DNA of 64,000 bases from Dentipellis sp. KUC8613 (lineage: Eukaryota; Basidiomycota; Agaricomycetes; Russulales; Hericiaceae). The stretch lies in assembly GCA_002286715.1 (NCBI GenBank), contig NSJX01000013.1, forward strand, positions 294,625 through 358,624, read 5' to 3'. Positions 1 to 11,319 of the stretch are shown piece after piece; position 1 is the first letter of the stretch, and each line of letters starts with the position of its first letter. Below the pieces are notes generated by a model that saw nothing but the letters and a program-made list of their open reading frames with translations, was not told the origin of the DNA and made no database searches. Both the position numbers and the translations under genes were made by a program.

Positions 1-1291
1 GCATCGCGAGCCCTCGCAAGTCCATTGCATCGGATTTTACCCCATCGCAATCGACATCTAATCTGAAACAAGTCTCGGGGGTTTTTCCTGATGTGATATC
101 AAAGTGCCCATTGCCCGAATAGGCAGGTAGTAATGCCCGATCGAAACATAGGGCTCAGCCCGAGCTGCTCGGGCTTGCTCAGGCTTGTTCATAGCAACAC
201 AAACAATATCTACTGGTGCCAATGTTCGCCGTCGTACTTCTGCTACTCCGGTGTTACCTTCGAATAAAATCACAGCGACACCGCTGAGAAATGAACACTC
301 TGAGGCTTTAGCTAAAGCACTGACTGGAGGCGTCGAACATTTTGATGCATACAATCGATCCCAGGAGATTGTGGACCAGGCACCCGGGACTTGTAGACTC
401 ACAGTAGTATGCTCTCGCAAGTATCAATTCTGGCGGCGAAAATGTAAATTGAGTCGCCCACAGCGGATCTAATAATAGCTGTTCTAGGCATTCCATACTT
501 ACCACTGAGAAGGAACGGGCCCAAAGACGACGGGCTCGACGGTGCCGGTGCGACCGTCCGCGGTGTGTTTTTTGGTGATGACTAGTTTTCTTAACGTGTC
601 GACGTGATGGATGTAATGTTCATGACACTGGGTTACTGCGAAGTCGCAAACATTGTACACAACGATTCAATGCACTGTGCAGCAATATGGACTTGCAAAA
701 GCTGGAAAAAGGGTGGACGCAACGCATGAATCATACACATACGACATACCATTTTTTGCATTCTTCTCGTGGACAGAATTGTCGTGTATGAGCGCAGGCA
801 GAAGAGTTGGATGGACAAAAGCTTATCTTCGGAACTTGGTTCGGCAGACATGCACGATGGCATTCGGTAGCTATAATAGTCAGGGAACAAAACCTATGAT
901 ACGCGAAATTGCAAACGCGGTCTAAGCCATACATCAATCTCGAACCAATCTAGGCGGCTGCCACCCTGTATGCCTAACCCATAATTAGAATTGCATCCAC
1001 GACCCACAGTAAATAGACCAAACCCACCCTCCGAGCCGTCACGATATTCCCACCATGCATTACACAAAGGGGCCCCGGTTAGGTGATTTTCGATAACGAA
1101 GCGGCTCCTTGTGGCTCCATCTTTCGAACCTGTCTTCCGAAGTACACTCACCATGCGCGCCGTGAGATCTTTTGCCGTACGCGAGGCACACGAAGATGTA
1201 ACACACCTGCTACAGAGCATCGTCCTCTCGCATATAAGACTGCGTTCGGATACATAGCGTAAAGCGCAACGAAGGGCTCTTCCCAGTCACA
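1..1291 (-). other. Unassigned region with possible minus-strand exon fragments
   Basis: No complete gene could be assembled here. Two minus-strand stretches read like coding sequence rather than noise. Positions about 520-640 translate as HVDTLRKLVITKKH followed by TVEPVVFGPVPSQW and end next to a GTAAGT donor. Positions about 58-420 contain FLSGVAVILFEGNTGVAEVR. A third open stretch at 894-1160 contains NAWWEYRDGSEGGFGLF. I could not join them in one frame with credible introns, and I do not recognise the family. They may be exons of a gene that continues beyond the left edge, or a decayed gene. Confidence 0.25.
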
Positions 1292-2149
1292 ATGGTGATG
1301 CATCCAATTCCCGAAGCCGCCGGCGTCTCGCGCCTGGACGCGCGCAATAATGAGCTGCCCGCGCGGGTTCCATATGTGTTCCCCGAGCCGGGGACTGATG
1401 CTGTGAGTAGCACGTAGTGTTTGTCTCTGTCTTCACAGATGCCCATACGAATAATTGGATGTGATTTCTTCAGATCGCGGATTCTATACGCGCAAGGAGG
1501 GAGGGAGGGATACTGCTGGACCTGGACGGTGCATTGTGAGTGACCCGGCTTGCCCGCGCCCGTAAGATTCAGCGGTCGCTGCGGTTCTGATACTGTACGG
1601 GTCATAGGTTAAACGCGCCTCTGATCGCGCAGGGCTGGAACGCCATCGCTCGTGTTATCCGGGATAATAACACAATCCCTGCGGACATGCGTGAACTGCT
1701 CGTAAGTTGAAAGCTCATCGTCATGCCGAAAAACAATTTGATACACTTACCACCACCAGATCCTCCGCACCGCAGTCCTCAACAACGCCGCCTACCAATG
1801 GGGAGAGCACGAATCCGTCGGACGCGCCGCCGGCCTTACCACAAACCACCTCCGGACCCTGCGCCTCGCACCCCCTTACGCCGGCCTCGCCGATCCCAGC
1901 TCGTCCGCTGCGCACACGCTCAAGTCCACATTGTCACCCCAGCTCGCCGCAGCAGTGGACTTCGCGGACTGGTCGACGGGCGCGGTGCGTATCCCGCAGG
2001 GCGTGTACGACCGTTTGCGTGCGCATTTGAGTAACGAGCAGATGGTGGAGGCCATTTCGACGGTGGGATTCTATAATTTTGTTAGTCGGTTCTTGGTGGG
2101 GCTAGATTTAGATAGCAAGGCGAACGTACCTGTTCCTATTCCTAGTTGA
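1292..2149 (+). CDS. Carboxymuconolactone decarboxylase (AhpD)-like protein
   Basis: Four exons join in frame: 1292-1402, 1474-1535, 1608-1701 and 1760-2149, giving 218 residues. The product reads as an AhpD-like all-helical protein. An N-terminal RVPYVFPEP segment is followed by LLDLDGALLNAPLIAQGWN, then PADMRELLILRTAVLNNAAY and QWGEHESVGRAAGL, the order found in fungal members of the carboxymuconolactone decarboxylase family. The CxxC redox pair of true AhpD peroxidase partners is absent, so a decarboxylase-like or unknown hydrolytic role is more likely than peroxide reduction. The third exon was found by requiring the reading frame: the strong GTGAGT donor at 1536 fits only the acceptor ending at 1607. 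The next gene (rad21) converges on it from the right. The substrate is unknown. Confidence 0.75.
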
Positions 2150-2532
2150 GGTGCCGGTACGGGTCTTTGTAAAAGGTTCGTTGGGGTAACTCTTATCTGG
2201 GTACATACAGTTTTATACGCACCGGGCACGAGTACTACAAGGCACTCACCGTGGCCGTGGCACCGTACCAAGAACCAAAGATGTATAGATTACGCGTAGA
2301 TATGGAGAACAGAACATACAGAATAATAATGATGAGAGATAGTGAGGTAGATCGATACAAAGCAACAATGACGAACAAACCAACGGCCAACAACAAATCA
2401 AGAACGAAACGGAAGAAAGCGCGACAAGGTTCAAACAGTTCGTGACAATCATGATGCATGACGCTTCGTCATCTACGAAACCAAGAGGTATATCCTGCCC
2501 GGGTCTAAGATCGGTAAAAAGATAGGCTGAAA
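2150..2532. other. Intergenic, convergent 3' ends
   Basis: An AT-rich spacer between the stop codons of the CMD-like gene and rad21. It presumably holds both 3' untranslated regions. No gene or structured element was seen. Confidence 0.6.
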
Positions 2533-4855
2533 TCACAATCCCATAGATGATGCCACAGAGGCTGCGACCGAGCCGTGGCGCTGACGCTCCCAGAGCCGCT
2601 CCTTTGGTCGAATCTCGATGTTCTCAAAGGGTGCCGCCTGGGAGAGCTTGACGCAGTCGCGAGTGCCGAGGACGAGGAGCTCGAAGAAGAACGAGGAGGC
2701 GGCACGGCGGGTGGCCTGAGGTCAGACAAAGTCAGCGCAAGTGTCTCAGCAAGTGAGACGGAATGTGTTACCTTCTCTGTCATACGCTTGAAACTCATGA
2801 CCTTCTCCACATCCTCCTCACCCTCCACGGGCTGCAGCTCCTTCCGAACAATGCCGAGCGCTTTCACGGTATTCTTGCTATACCCCTTACTATCCACGCT
2901 CGGGGTATCGCGGTCAGTCGACTGGCTCGCCCCCTTCATATCGAAGATCGCAATCGGGCACTCGAGATCAGCATACGTCTCCTCGCCCTCTTCAATCGCA
3001 GGCGTTGACATGCGCGTCAGCTCCGACGGCGCCAATGACCTCGACCGAGCGCGCTCAAGCGCCGTATCTGCTTCAGGCGGAGGCGGCACGTCGCCGACAT
3101 CCATCTGGAAGTCGTCCATCCCCAGCTCGGGATGCTCGAACTCCAGCCCAGGGCCGGCGCTTGCGCGCCCAAGTGCCTCGCTGCCAACTGCAATGCTCGG
3201 GGCGGCGCTGGCAGCACGCCGTGGCAGCTCGACCTCTTCCTCGCCGGCGACGCTGCCTTCGACACGTGCCTTCTTGCTTGGCGGTTTCTCGGGAGAGGCC
3301 GCACGCCGCTTGTTCGTGACGTGCGTCTGGACGGGGCGCATGAACATCTCCTGCAGCTCCGGCGCCATTCCGGGTGGTGCCGCACAGAAGAACGTGCCGT
3401 TTGGTGTGACCTTGGTAGGGAGGAAGTGGGAGATGGGATCTTCGCGGATCTCGCGCAGACGCATAACGACGGACGAGCGGGGGAGGTAGTGGTTCTCGGT
3501 GAGAATGGCAGAGACGTCCTTCGCGAGGGCGGCGCCGAGGCCGCCACGGCCGCGTCCGTTTTGCAGTTCCGTTACGTCGTCGATGATCTGCTTCTTTTCC
3601 TTCCGCTTTTTCCTCTCTTCGGGCTGAGGCTCCGCGTCTTGGGCCTCACCTGTAGCTACAGTGACTTCGGGCTCCAGGCCCGCTGGAGGGGTGACCGGAG
3701 GCTCGGTAAGTGGCGAAGCTGCGGGATATAAGCATCACTTCTGGTGAAACATGTAGGGGGTGACTTACATGCTCGAGAAGGCGACCGCGTCTGTTCCGGG
3801 GTCTTTTCGTGCTCGCTGGGCGGACGGTCTCCGAAGTCCAGACCCAAATCCACCTCCATGCCAGCATCGGGGCCGAAGTCGATATCCAAATCTGCGCCGA
3901 AAGGATGCTCAGACGGCTCGCGGCTCCTTTGGGAAAGAATTTCTTCGTCCATGTCGCGTGCCATGAGGTGGGAGTCTATTGAACGTCTGGGATCTCTCGG
4001 GGCCGCGTCTCGACCAACCTCGACGCTCATGTTGTCGTCTTCGGAGCGTGCGACAGCGCTTGGGGGTCCGTCGCCGAAGTCCAAGCCCAGGTCGATATCG
4101 TAGTCCTGCGAGCCGATACCGTCGGAAGGTCCGAGGTCGAAGCCGTAGCCTTGCTCGTCCATGTCGAATTGGAGATCATCTGCGGTGGCCAGTGTGATAT
4201 CTGCCTGGCGGGCGACGTGGTGACCTTGAGGCTGTACCACTCGATCTTCGAAGTCCATGTCCCTAGATGGGAATCAGTACGCCTGAGGAGGGTTGCTTGG
4301 TCTCGGAGGCTTACCAGTTGATGTCTGGAAGAAGAACGTCGAGGTCTAAGCCACCACTTTGAAGTGTAATAGCATTGCGGTTCACAGCGAGTTGATCTTC
4401 GGTCATGTCCACCAGTCCGGGGCGGAAAGCCTACAAGTAGAGTCAATATGTTGAACCGGGCGAGCGAAGACATGGGACTCGACCATCTTGATCTTCAGGA
4501 GTGCCTCATTACAATCGTCCAGGAGGTACTTTGCCTTCCTGCTGTAGATGCGCACGACACCGAGCAGGAGCTGCCCACTCAGCCGGAGGGCCATGACTTC
4601 GATTTCCTGTCCCATGATGGCATCTGACGGAGACATTTACGATGAGAATGACTCTAGATATGCAATCGAGGGCTACGCACCAACTGACTGCTCGATATCC
4701 GTCTGCAAAGTCTGTGCCTTGGACAGTTTCCTCTCCATGTGAGCAGCAAGCCATACTTTAGCGAGCGGGCCACGCCGCGACAAGATCGCTTCTGAGTAGA
4801 ACTATCTACGCGTCAACACGATGAGCGACGGCAGCGGGAGAAACGAGCGTACCAT
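2533..4855 (-). CDS. rad21: Cohesin kleisin subunit Rad21/Scc1
   Basis: This is the alpha-kleisin that closes the Smc1-Smc3 cohesin ring and holds sister chromatids together. The N terminus is diagnostic: [20 protein letters not shown], then [17 protein letters not shown] and [20 protein letters not shown]. The C-terminal winged helix is also clear, with [16 protein letters not shown] and [17 protein letters not shown], ending at GL. The middle is acidic with repeats of the type [10 protein letters not shown]. It contains SVEVGR (about 4012-4029), which fits the separase cleavage consensus. The coding sequence is split into several exons. The first coding exon is the ATG alone (4853-4855), joined across an intron (4802-4852) to TTC TAC at 4801, which restores the invariant MFYSE start. 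It is divergent from the PPR gene across about 230 bp. Rad21 rather than meiotic Rec8 is preferred because of the separase-site context and overall similarity, but Rec8 cannot be fully excluded. Confidence 0.93.
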
Positions 4856-5085
4856 GGTAACAAGACGAAACCAAGAGACAGACGCGTCGCGGTTGTGGCA
4901 GCAATCGAATTGAACTGGAACACGCCCGCCGCGGCACTCGAGTCTGTCGGAGTCGGGACTGTGACCTGACACACGTGGAACCGTGACGCAGGCCGTGACC
5001 ATTGTTCGTCGTGACACGTGACGTGACGCTGCACGAATTCTTTGGACGCGTCCGGTCTGCACCTGCTGGCCAGTCGCCGGTCAGC

Positions 5086-6992
5086 ATGCTCGCGTCCTCC
5101 TCCCGCAGTGCTCTCTCGTTATCCCGCAGACTCGTCTCTGCGCACTCCGTTGAAGGCGCAGTTGCTGCACGTGCGTCTTAACGTTTTCACAGGACGATAC
5201 AAGCTCACTCATCTTGCCTTCCAGCAGCATGCCTTTCTCGGCGACCATTCAGTGTCTCTTCGGGTGTACAAACCCAGGATCGTAGACGAGTAGACTCACA
5301 GTCTGCTAATAGCTCTCGTCGCGGGCCATACCGCAACAAGGGCTCCCGTCAGCCCAATCGCTCGCGGCTCTCCGAAATACCCTTGACTTACCTCTCCGAC
5401 GGGACGGTCGATCGAGCCAGCCAAATCGCAGCGTACAATGTCGAGCTCGACAGGCTCGCGTCGCGCGGCATGTCTGTGCAGATGCTCAAGGTGCTGTCTG
5501 ACATGAAGCGGCTGGGTGTCAAGCCCGACTTGCGCACGTACAACACGCTACTGAGCGTGCTCGCGGAATCGGCGATGCACTATGAGACGCTTGCGGTGGT
5601 GGAGGATATGAAGGCGATGGGTATTCGGCCGGATGTTCAGACCCACAACCATATCATCAACGTACGCCGCATACCTCGTCCTCCTGCTGCTTTTCGTGAC
5701 ATTTGTTTTCTGTAGGCCGCACGATTCCACGACGTCGCAGTGACATACGACCACATGCAAGCGCTGGAGAAAGAAGATCTCTACGCCAACTCGACGACAT
5801 ATGCCCTGGTCATCCGCAAGTGCTGCCTAGACGCCAAGCTGGAGATGGTGCTGCGCCTCCTGGTCGAGATGGAAGAAAAGGGTCTCTCGCCAAAGCTGGA
5901 GACCGCACAGGCCATCATCTCGCTGGCGGCCAAACTGGGCCAGCCGCGCCTCGCTATCGACCTCGCAGAGAACTTCGAGGCATCGTCAGTCCGGCGACTC
6001 GAAGGCCACGTCTGGGTGGACTGCCTCACCTCATCGACCGCCCTTCTCTTCGTAAGGCTCACCCCACCCTCGATCCCAACCCAATGCTCACGTTCTTATA
6101 ATAGGAGGACGGCGTCTCCCGAATGTGGCAAAAAGTCGTGCACGACCTCAAAATCTCCCCCGACGAGGGCGTCTGCCTCGAAGCGCTGAACACCGCGGCA
6201 CGACACGGCCTGCCGGAGCTCGCCATGGACGTCCTGCAGACGCTCCAGTCCATCGGCGCGCGGCTGCAGGAGCACCACTTCGCGTCGATCATCGAGGCCT
6301 ACGCGCGCACTGGCGGGATCAAAGAGGCATTCTCCATCCTCGCGCTCATGCGCTCGCAGAACATCATCCCGGGCAGCGGCGCCGCGCACCCGATCTTCCT
6401 CGCAATCCAGGACGCGCCCGCGGCGGTCGACGCGGCGTGGGACGTGCTCGAGGAGATGCACAAGAACGCGGAGCCGGTCGATATCGCGGCGATCAACGCG
6501 ATCGTGCAGGCGTCCGTCGCGCAGGGCGACCTCCAGCGCGCGGTCGGCACGTACCAGGCGTGCGCGCAGTTCGGCGTCGCGCCCGACGTGGACACGTACA
6601 ACGCGCTCCTGTCCGGCTGCATCGCGGCGCGGCACCGCGAGCTCGGCGACCGCCTGCTCACGGAGATGCGCGAGGCGGGCGTGCGTCCCGACCTGCACAC
6701 GTACGAGCGCCTCGTCGTGCTGTGCCTCACGTCGCCGACGTACGAGGACGCGTTCTTCTATCTCGAGGAGATGAAGGCCGAGCACTATGTCCCGCCGTAC
6801 GGCGTGTACGAGGCGATCGTGCGCCGTTGCGTGTCCGAGGGCGATGCGCGCTACAAGCTTGCACTGGAGGAGATGCGCGAGATCGGGTACCATGTCTCGC
6901 CGGCTCTGGCGCGGTTCATCGAGAATGGGGGCAAGCCGCGGGGCGAGGGCCGTGGGGCCGCTGGGCCGCAAAGTACCGCTACAGCATCATAA
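5086..6992 (+). CDS. Mitochondrial pentatricopeptide repeat (PPR) protein
   Basis: Exons 5086-5170, 5225-5661, 5716-6051 and 6105-6992 join in frame to 581 residues. The first 40 residues are rich in Ser and Arg with no acidic residues until the SVEG stretch, and contain RRPFSVSS, a typical mitochondrial presequence. The body is built of roughly 35-residue helical hairpins with PPR signatures such as RLGVKPDLRTYNTLLSVLAE, MGIRPDVQTHNHIIN, VAPDVDTYNALLSGC and AGVRPDLHTYERLVV. Proteins of this family bind organellar RNA and act in its stability, processing or translation. The specific RNA target cannot be read from the sequence. The exon 1 to 2 join was chosen because it alone keeps the frame open through the repeat region. 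Codons in the last exon are strongly GC-rich. It shares a promoter interval with rad21. Confidence 0.88.
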
Positions 6993-7584
6993 TATCTCAT
7001 TTCCATTAATTGCATTTATCTCACAGCTCTACCTCGTAGATGTGTGTTCTTTGGCCATGGTGCGTCTCGTTGCGATCTCCAGGTGCAGCGGATGCGATAG
7101 CATCCGAATACAAGAACCGAAGGTGAGACGTGTGTTCACCATCCTTTCGGCGTCGCGTAGCTATCGCTGCGAAGAAGTCAGGCAAGGCGCGCCTCGAGAA
7201 GAGCTGCACCTCAAGCTACCACACCTTGGTTCATGCACCAGTAACAAAAAAGTGACAGACCTTAGTCGCGAGACTGATGTTCAAGCTTCGGCTCCTACAA
7301 CACTGTCAACGTTGCTCAAACTGTGAGCTCAGCGACCCGCAAGCCGCATACAAATTCCAGAAATGAGAGAAACAGCAGAGGAGAGTAACAAGAAGCGATA
7401 ACAGATAAAGTAAGGGACTGTAAATGCAGGACTGCGATATTGCGAGGTGGTAGGTGAGTGTGATCGGGATGAGTGAGGATGAGTCTGAGGTCTAGTCTAG
7501 TTGTCTAGATTCTAAGCGCATCTACGGGACTTCTAGTGCCGGGACTCAATCGCATGGGGCGCAGTGTAGGGGAGATAGAGACGC
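6993..7584. other. Intergenic, convergent 3' ends
   Basis: Spacer between the PPR gene and ccp1, both ending here. The open frame at 6787-7326 is a shadow of the PPR exon that runs on into untranslated sequence. Nothing else was recognised. Confidence 0.5.
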
Positions 7585-9137
7585 TCAAGCCTTCTGTTCG
7601 TCGAGGGTCTGCATTTGCCATGGCTCGGAGGTGACGAACTGCGACTCGGGGACGCCGAGCTCGAAGAGCGTCGAGACAGCCTTAGCGAAGCTGTAGCAGA
7701 CATGTCAGCACGGGCACATGGAGAGTGGGGAGGGAGAACGTACTCCTTGAAGAAGAGCTCCTCGTCGGCGGCGTACGCCTTGACCCACTTCTTGAAGCTC
7801 TTGTCCTGCGTGAGGACGTAGTCGGTGCTGAAAGGGTGTCAGCGCGAAATGCGTAGAAGGGCGACAGAAGATCACATACGGGAGCATCATGAGCGTTCCG
7901 GTGGTCTTGTCGGTGTACTGCTTAGGTCCGTTCCACTTCCTCCAGATCCACTTCTCGTCAACGAGAAGCCTGAAGTAATCGTTCGTCAGCGTGATGGGTG
8001 AGAACGTCCAGGGGCCGTCGAAGCCGGAACTATGGCGGAACGGTCAGCGTACACAGCCCACTTGCAAAGGGGGAGAGTACTTGCCGGTCAACATGGCAGC
8101 GGCCGAGAGCGTGAGCACCAGAGAGAGCGACAATTTCTTGATCGTTGAAGCCCATACGTCCGAAGATCTATGACAAGGAAGGTTCAGCAAATACTCAGCG
8201 CGTCAGAAGAAGCATCACGTACATCTCGCAGGTGGGAGGCGCCCTGCGTCGCATCGGGGAGACGGCCGTCAGGAGTGACATCCTTAGCCTCACCGTCGAT
8301 GCGTCCGGGCCTCCAGGGAATCTTGGGACCGCCCATTTCCTGCAAGCCGCACGAATACTAAGTCCAGAGCCAGCATCACTCAAACGATCAACCCACCTGC
8401 AGCGCCGCGACACCACCCAAAGTCCACAGGTCGCCATAGCTGATCCAGCTGAACTCCTTCTTAATCTTCTCCATATGATCGCGAGCGACGTTCAGGCCGT
8501 TGTTCGCGCCATGCAGTGCCTCGGGCGCGAAGCGCATCGTCGCATAGTTGCTACAGTTCCGCGCGCGTCAGTATGCATGAATGGACGCACGTCAAAGCAG
8601 ACGCCGACCTTCCACCGGTGTTGGAGGCCTTATCGTATGTGCCCGAGCTGTGCCAGGCGAGACGGACGACGACGGGGCCATAAGAACCGTCTAGAACGGC
8701 TTATCAGGGCCAGACCGGATATGAAGCGCACATGCATACCGTCATAATCATCTGCATCAAGCGATTCGGCAATTCTGTTATACACCTGCGGGGATTTGAC
8801 GGTCAAACTGGGCACGCAGGCACGCGCGGGGCAGGCATACCTTCTGGTAGTCCGCCTTGGTGGGGACGAAGTTCACAGCGACCTTGGCAGCCTGTGCGCC
8901 CGACTTGGCGGTGGTGGCGAGCGTGTCGGACGAGTAGAGGTAGAATGCGATGCCGCCGACGGTGATGGCACCAAGACCGGCGAACAGCGCGAAGTTGGAC
9001 TTGGCTGCCTTGGGTGCGGCATCACTGGCATTGGGTTCGGTAGAGAACCTGCGGTACGAGGCGCGCAGGGGAGCGCGGGCGATGCGGGAAGAGGGGAGGG
9101 CGGACCTGCGCACGGAAGCTCTGAAGAGAGACTGCAT
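7585..9137 (-). CDS. ccp1: Cytochrome c peroxidase, mitochondrial
   Basis: This is a class I haem peroxidase of the intermembrane space that reduces hydrogen peroxide with electrons from cytochrome c. The start at 9137 opens a bipartite presequence: an Arg/Ser-rich stretch ([24 protein letters not shown]) followed by a hydrophobic sorting segment ([20 protein letters not shown]). The catalytic domain shows the distal site [12 protein letters not shown] and the haem-proximal [14 protein letters not shown] followed by SGFDGPWTF. The tail [17 protein letters not shown] is also typical. The coding sequence is broken by several short introns (for example near 8820-8790, 8730-8690, 8600-8560, 8400-8340, 8220-8170, 8080-8030, 7890-7830 and 7740-7690). 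An upstream in-frame open stretch to 9362 has no presequence logic and was not used as the start. Confidence 0.93.
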
Positions 9138-10119
9138 GGTGAGGATGATGGACAAGGAAGAGAAGAGAAAAAAACTGACGCAAGGAACTATAAGAATGGG
9201 AAGGAGCAGGCTCAAAATCCGGGGCCATGCGTAAGCGTCCTGCAAAACGCGTGACGTCCGGACGACCATCGGGCCATATCGGCCAATCGCACGCCGTCCA
9301 TTGCGGGCCATCGGGCGAGCCCTCCAGCACCATCGAGACGGCGTCCTCAAAGTCGTCCGCAACGTCCAGCTCGTTCAACAACGTTGCTTCGCACTCCGCG
9401 AACCTCTTTGCGCCGCTTTTCCATTTAGACTTTAACCATGTCGGCTGCGCTGGGCACCTGACCCCCCAAGCTTCTCTCTATTGATCTTATGTACACGACC
9501 GTCGCCCGTGAGACCGGCCTCAATACACTTCTCGGCCGGCCGGCTCCAGTTCCCTTCCGCTACATCGTCCTGGACACCTGCGATGGGTGGACCATGGCGG
9601 ACAATTTTTCGACGATTACAATATCGCTCACCAAGCCATGACAAAACTTGCGTTTCAGGTCTCATTTTCATTGGCCGCTCCACGTCCGGCATCTCGACTC
9701 CTCCCAGATCCCGTGCTCAGAAGACTTGTTGTCACGGGGTAGGAAAGATCTGGATCTGAAGACACTCGAGTTGTTCAATTGTTTGCAAAGAACTTATAGT
9801 ACACATTTCGAGGAACTCAACCAGGGCACCGGAGCTCCATTCATTTGAGGAGCCCCCGTCATGACATAGCCTCTCAGCATGCAGCCTGCATGTACGTCAC
9901 TCTACTTCTCTGACGTTGTCTGCCTCACCCATACATATGCGTGGCACCCCATGAAAGCAACGATGCAACCGTATATTTAGCAGGATGCGCGACCCACCAA
10001 CCCCACCTATCGCAGACTCATAAAGTCGAAGCTTGCATCACGCACACCAGTATGCCCTCAAATCGAATCTATATCACACAATTGCTGACTATCTTCATAG
10101 TCTTACCACTATCGAACTC
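9138..10119. other. Divergent intergenic region, ccp1 / mannitol-1-phosphate dehydrogenase
   Basis: Nearly 1 kb between two divergent starts, probably containing both promoters. Several short open frames occur on both strands. The most protein-like, minus 9250-9420 (NELDVADDFEDAVSMVLEG), has no start or partner exon that I can defend. Confidence 0.4.
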
Positions 10120-11319
10120 ATGTCAAATCCCCGAGCTGTTCATCTGGGCGCAGGCAACGTCGGAAGGGGCTTCATCGGTGCCCTCCTCTCCGAATCCGGC
10201 TACCACGTCGTCTTCTCCGACGTCAACGAAGAGCTCATTAAAGAATTCAACCAGCGCAGTGCTTACGACCTGCACGTCCTCGACGAAAACGCGCGCACCA
10301 AGCGCATCAGTATCTCTGACATCTCCGGCGTCCTCTCCACCTCTGATGACATCATCCGCGAAATCGCGCACCCCGACACGCGCCTCGTCACCACCGCCGT
10401 CGGGCCCTCCATCCTCGAGAAGATCGCGCCCACCCTCGCCCGGGGCCTCACCGCGCGCCACGAAGCCGGCGCGGGCCCGCTTAACATCATCGCCTGCGAG
10501 AACATGGTGCACCAGACGACCAAGCTCTCCGAGCACGTCCGCGCGCATCTCCCGCCCGACGGTCCCGCGCGCACGTGGGTCGCGCAGCACGTCGGCTTCG
10601 CGGACTGCTCCGTCGACCGCATCGTGCCGCCCGCGGGGCAGTCCCGCGAAAATCCGCTCGACGTCGGCGTCGAGGGTTTCTTCGAGTGGGCCGTGGACCG
10701 GCACGGGCTCGCCGCAGCCATCGCACCGCCGGTCAAAGGCATGGAGCTCACGGACGACCTCCCCGCGTACATCGAGCGCAAGCTGTTCACGCTCAACTGC
10801 GGCCACGCGATCATCGCGTACCTCGGCTTCCTGCGTGGATACGGCACCATCGACCGGGCGATACATGACACAGAGATCCGCGACGTCGTGCGGCGGGCGC
10901 TGCTGGAGGAGGGCGGCGCGGCGCTGATTCAGAAGTATGGCTGGGACCCTGCGGAGTATGAGAAGTATGTGTCGAAGGTGATGCACCGTTTTGCGAACCC
11001 GCAGCTGCGGGACGATGTGAAGCGCGTGGGGCGCCAGCCACTGCGCAAGCTCGGGCAGGGCGATCGGTTGCTGGGCCCGTTGAAAATGGCGAAGGAGAGC
11101 GGATTGCCGTATGATAACCTTGCGAAGGGGGTTGCGGCTGCGTTTCATTTTGATGTGGATGATGATGAGCAGAGCAGGGAGATGCAGGAGAAAGTCAAGG
11201 GTGCCGGGATCGAGAGGGCGATTGCGGAGGTTTGTGAGTTTGAAGATGGGTGTGAAGAACAGAGGAAGGTCGTCGATGCGTATAATCTCCTTCGCAAATT
11301 CAAAGTCGATGTGGAGTAA
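10120..11319 (+). CDS. mtlD: Mannitol-1-phosphate 5-dehydrogenase
   Basis: This enzyme interconverts fructose 6-phosphate and mannitol 1-phosphate with NAD(H), the entry step of mannitol synthesis in many fungi. The single uninterrupted frame gives 399 residues, close to the usual family length. The N-terminal Rossmann motif is clear (AVHLGAGNVGRGFIGALLSE, then FSDVNEELI). The active-site region of the long-chain mannitol dehydrogenase family follows, with ELTDDLPAYIERKLFTLNCG, HAIIAYLG and a GYGTIDRAI stretch. The start was placed at the ATG two codons before NPRAVHLG. The frame is open further upstream to 10033, but that part has no homology logic. The complete lack of introns contrasts with almost every neighbour. 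Confidence 0.93.
   Translation: MSNPRAVHLGAGNVGRGFIGALLSESGYHVVFSDVNEELIKEFNQRSAYDLHVLDENARTKRISISDISGVLSTSDDIIREIAHPDTRLVTTAVGPSILEKIAPTLARGLTARHEAGAGPLNIIACENMVHQTTKLSEHVRAHLPPDGPARTWVAQHVGFADCSVDRIVPPAGQSRENPLDVGVEGFFEWAVDRHGLAAAIAPPVKGMELTDDLPAYIERKLFTLNCGHAIIAYLGFLRGYGTIDRAIHDTEIRDVVRRALLEEGGAALIQKYGWDPAEYEKYVSKVMHRFANPQLRDDVKRVGRQPLRKLGQGDRLLGPLKMAKESGLPYDNLAKGVAAAFHFDVDDDEQSREMQEKVKGAGIERAIAEVCEFEDGCEEQRKVVDAYNLLRKFKVDVE

Noticed and set aside
2575..3489. 304-residue plus-strand frame opposite rad21
   Set aside because: Exact antisense of the conserved Rad21 C-terminal exon; a codon-bias shadow.
6096..6971. 291-residue minus-strand frame opposite the PPR gene
   Set aside because: Mirror of the GC-rich PPR exon, with an Arg/Val/Asp composition typical of antisense frames.
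10123..11148. 341-residue minus-strand frame opposite mannitol-1-phosphate dehydrogenase
   Set aside because: Antisense shadow of a clear enzyme gene.
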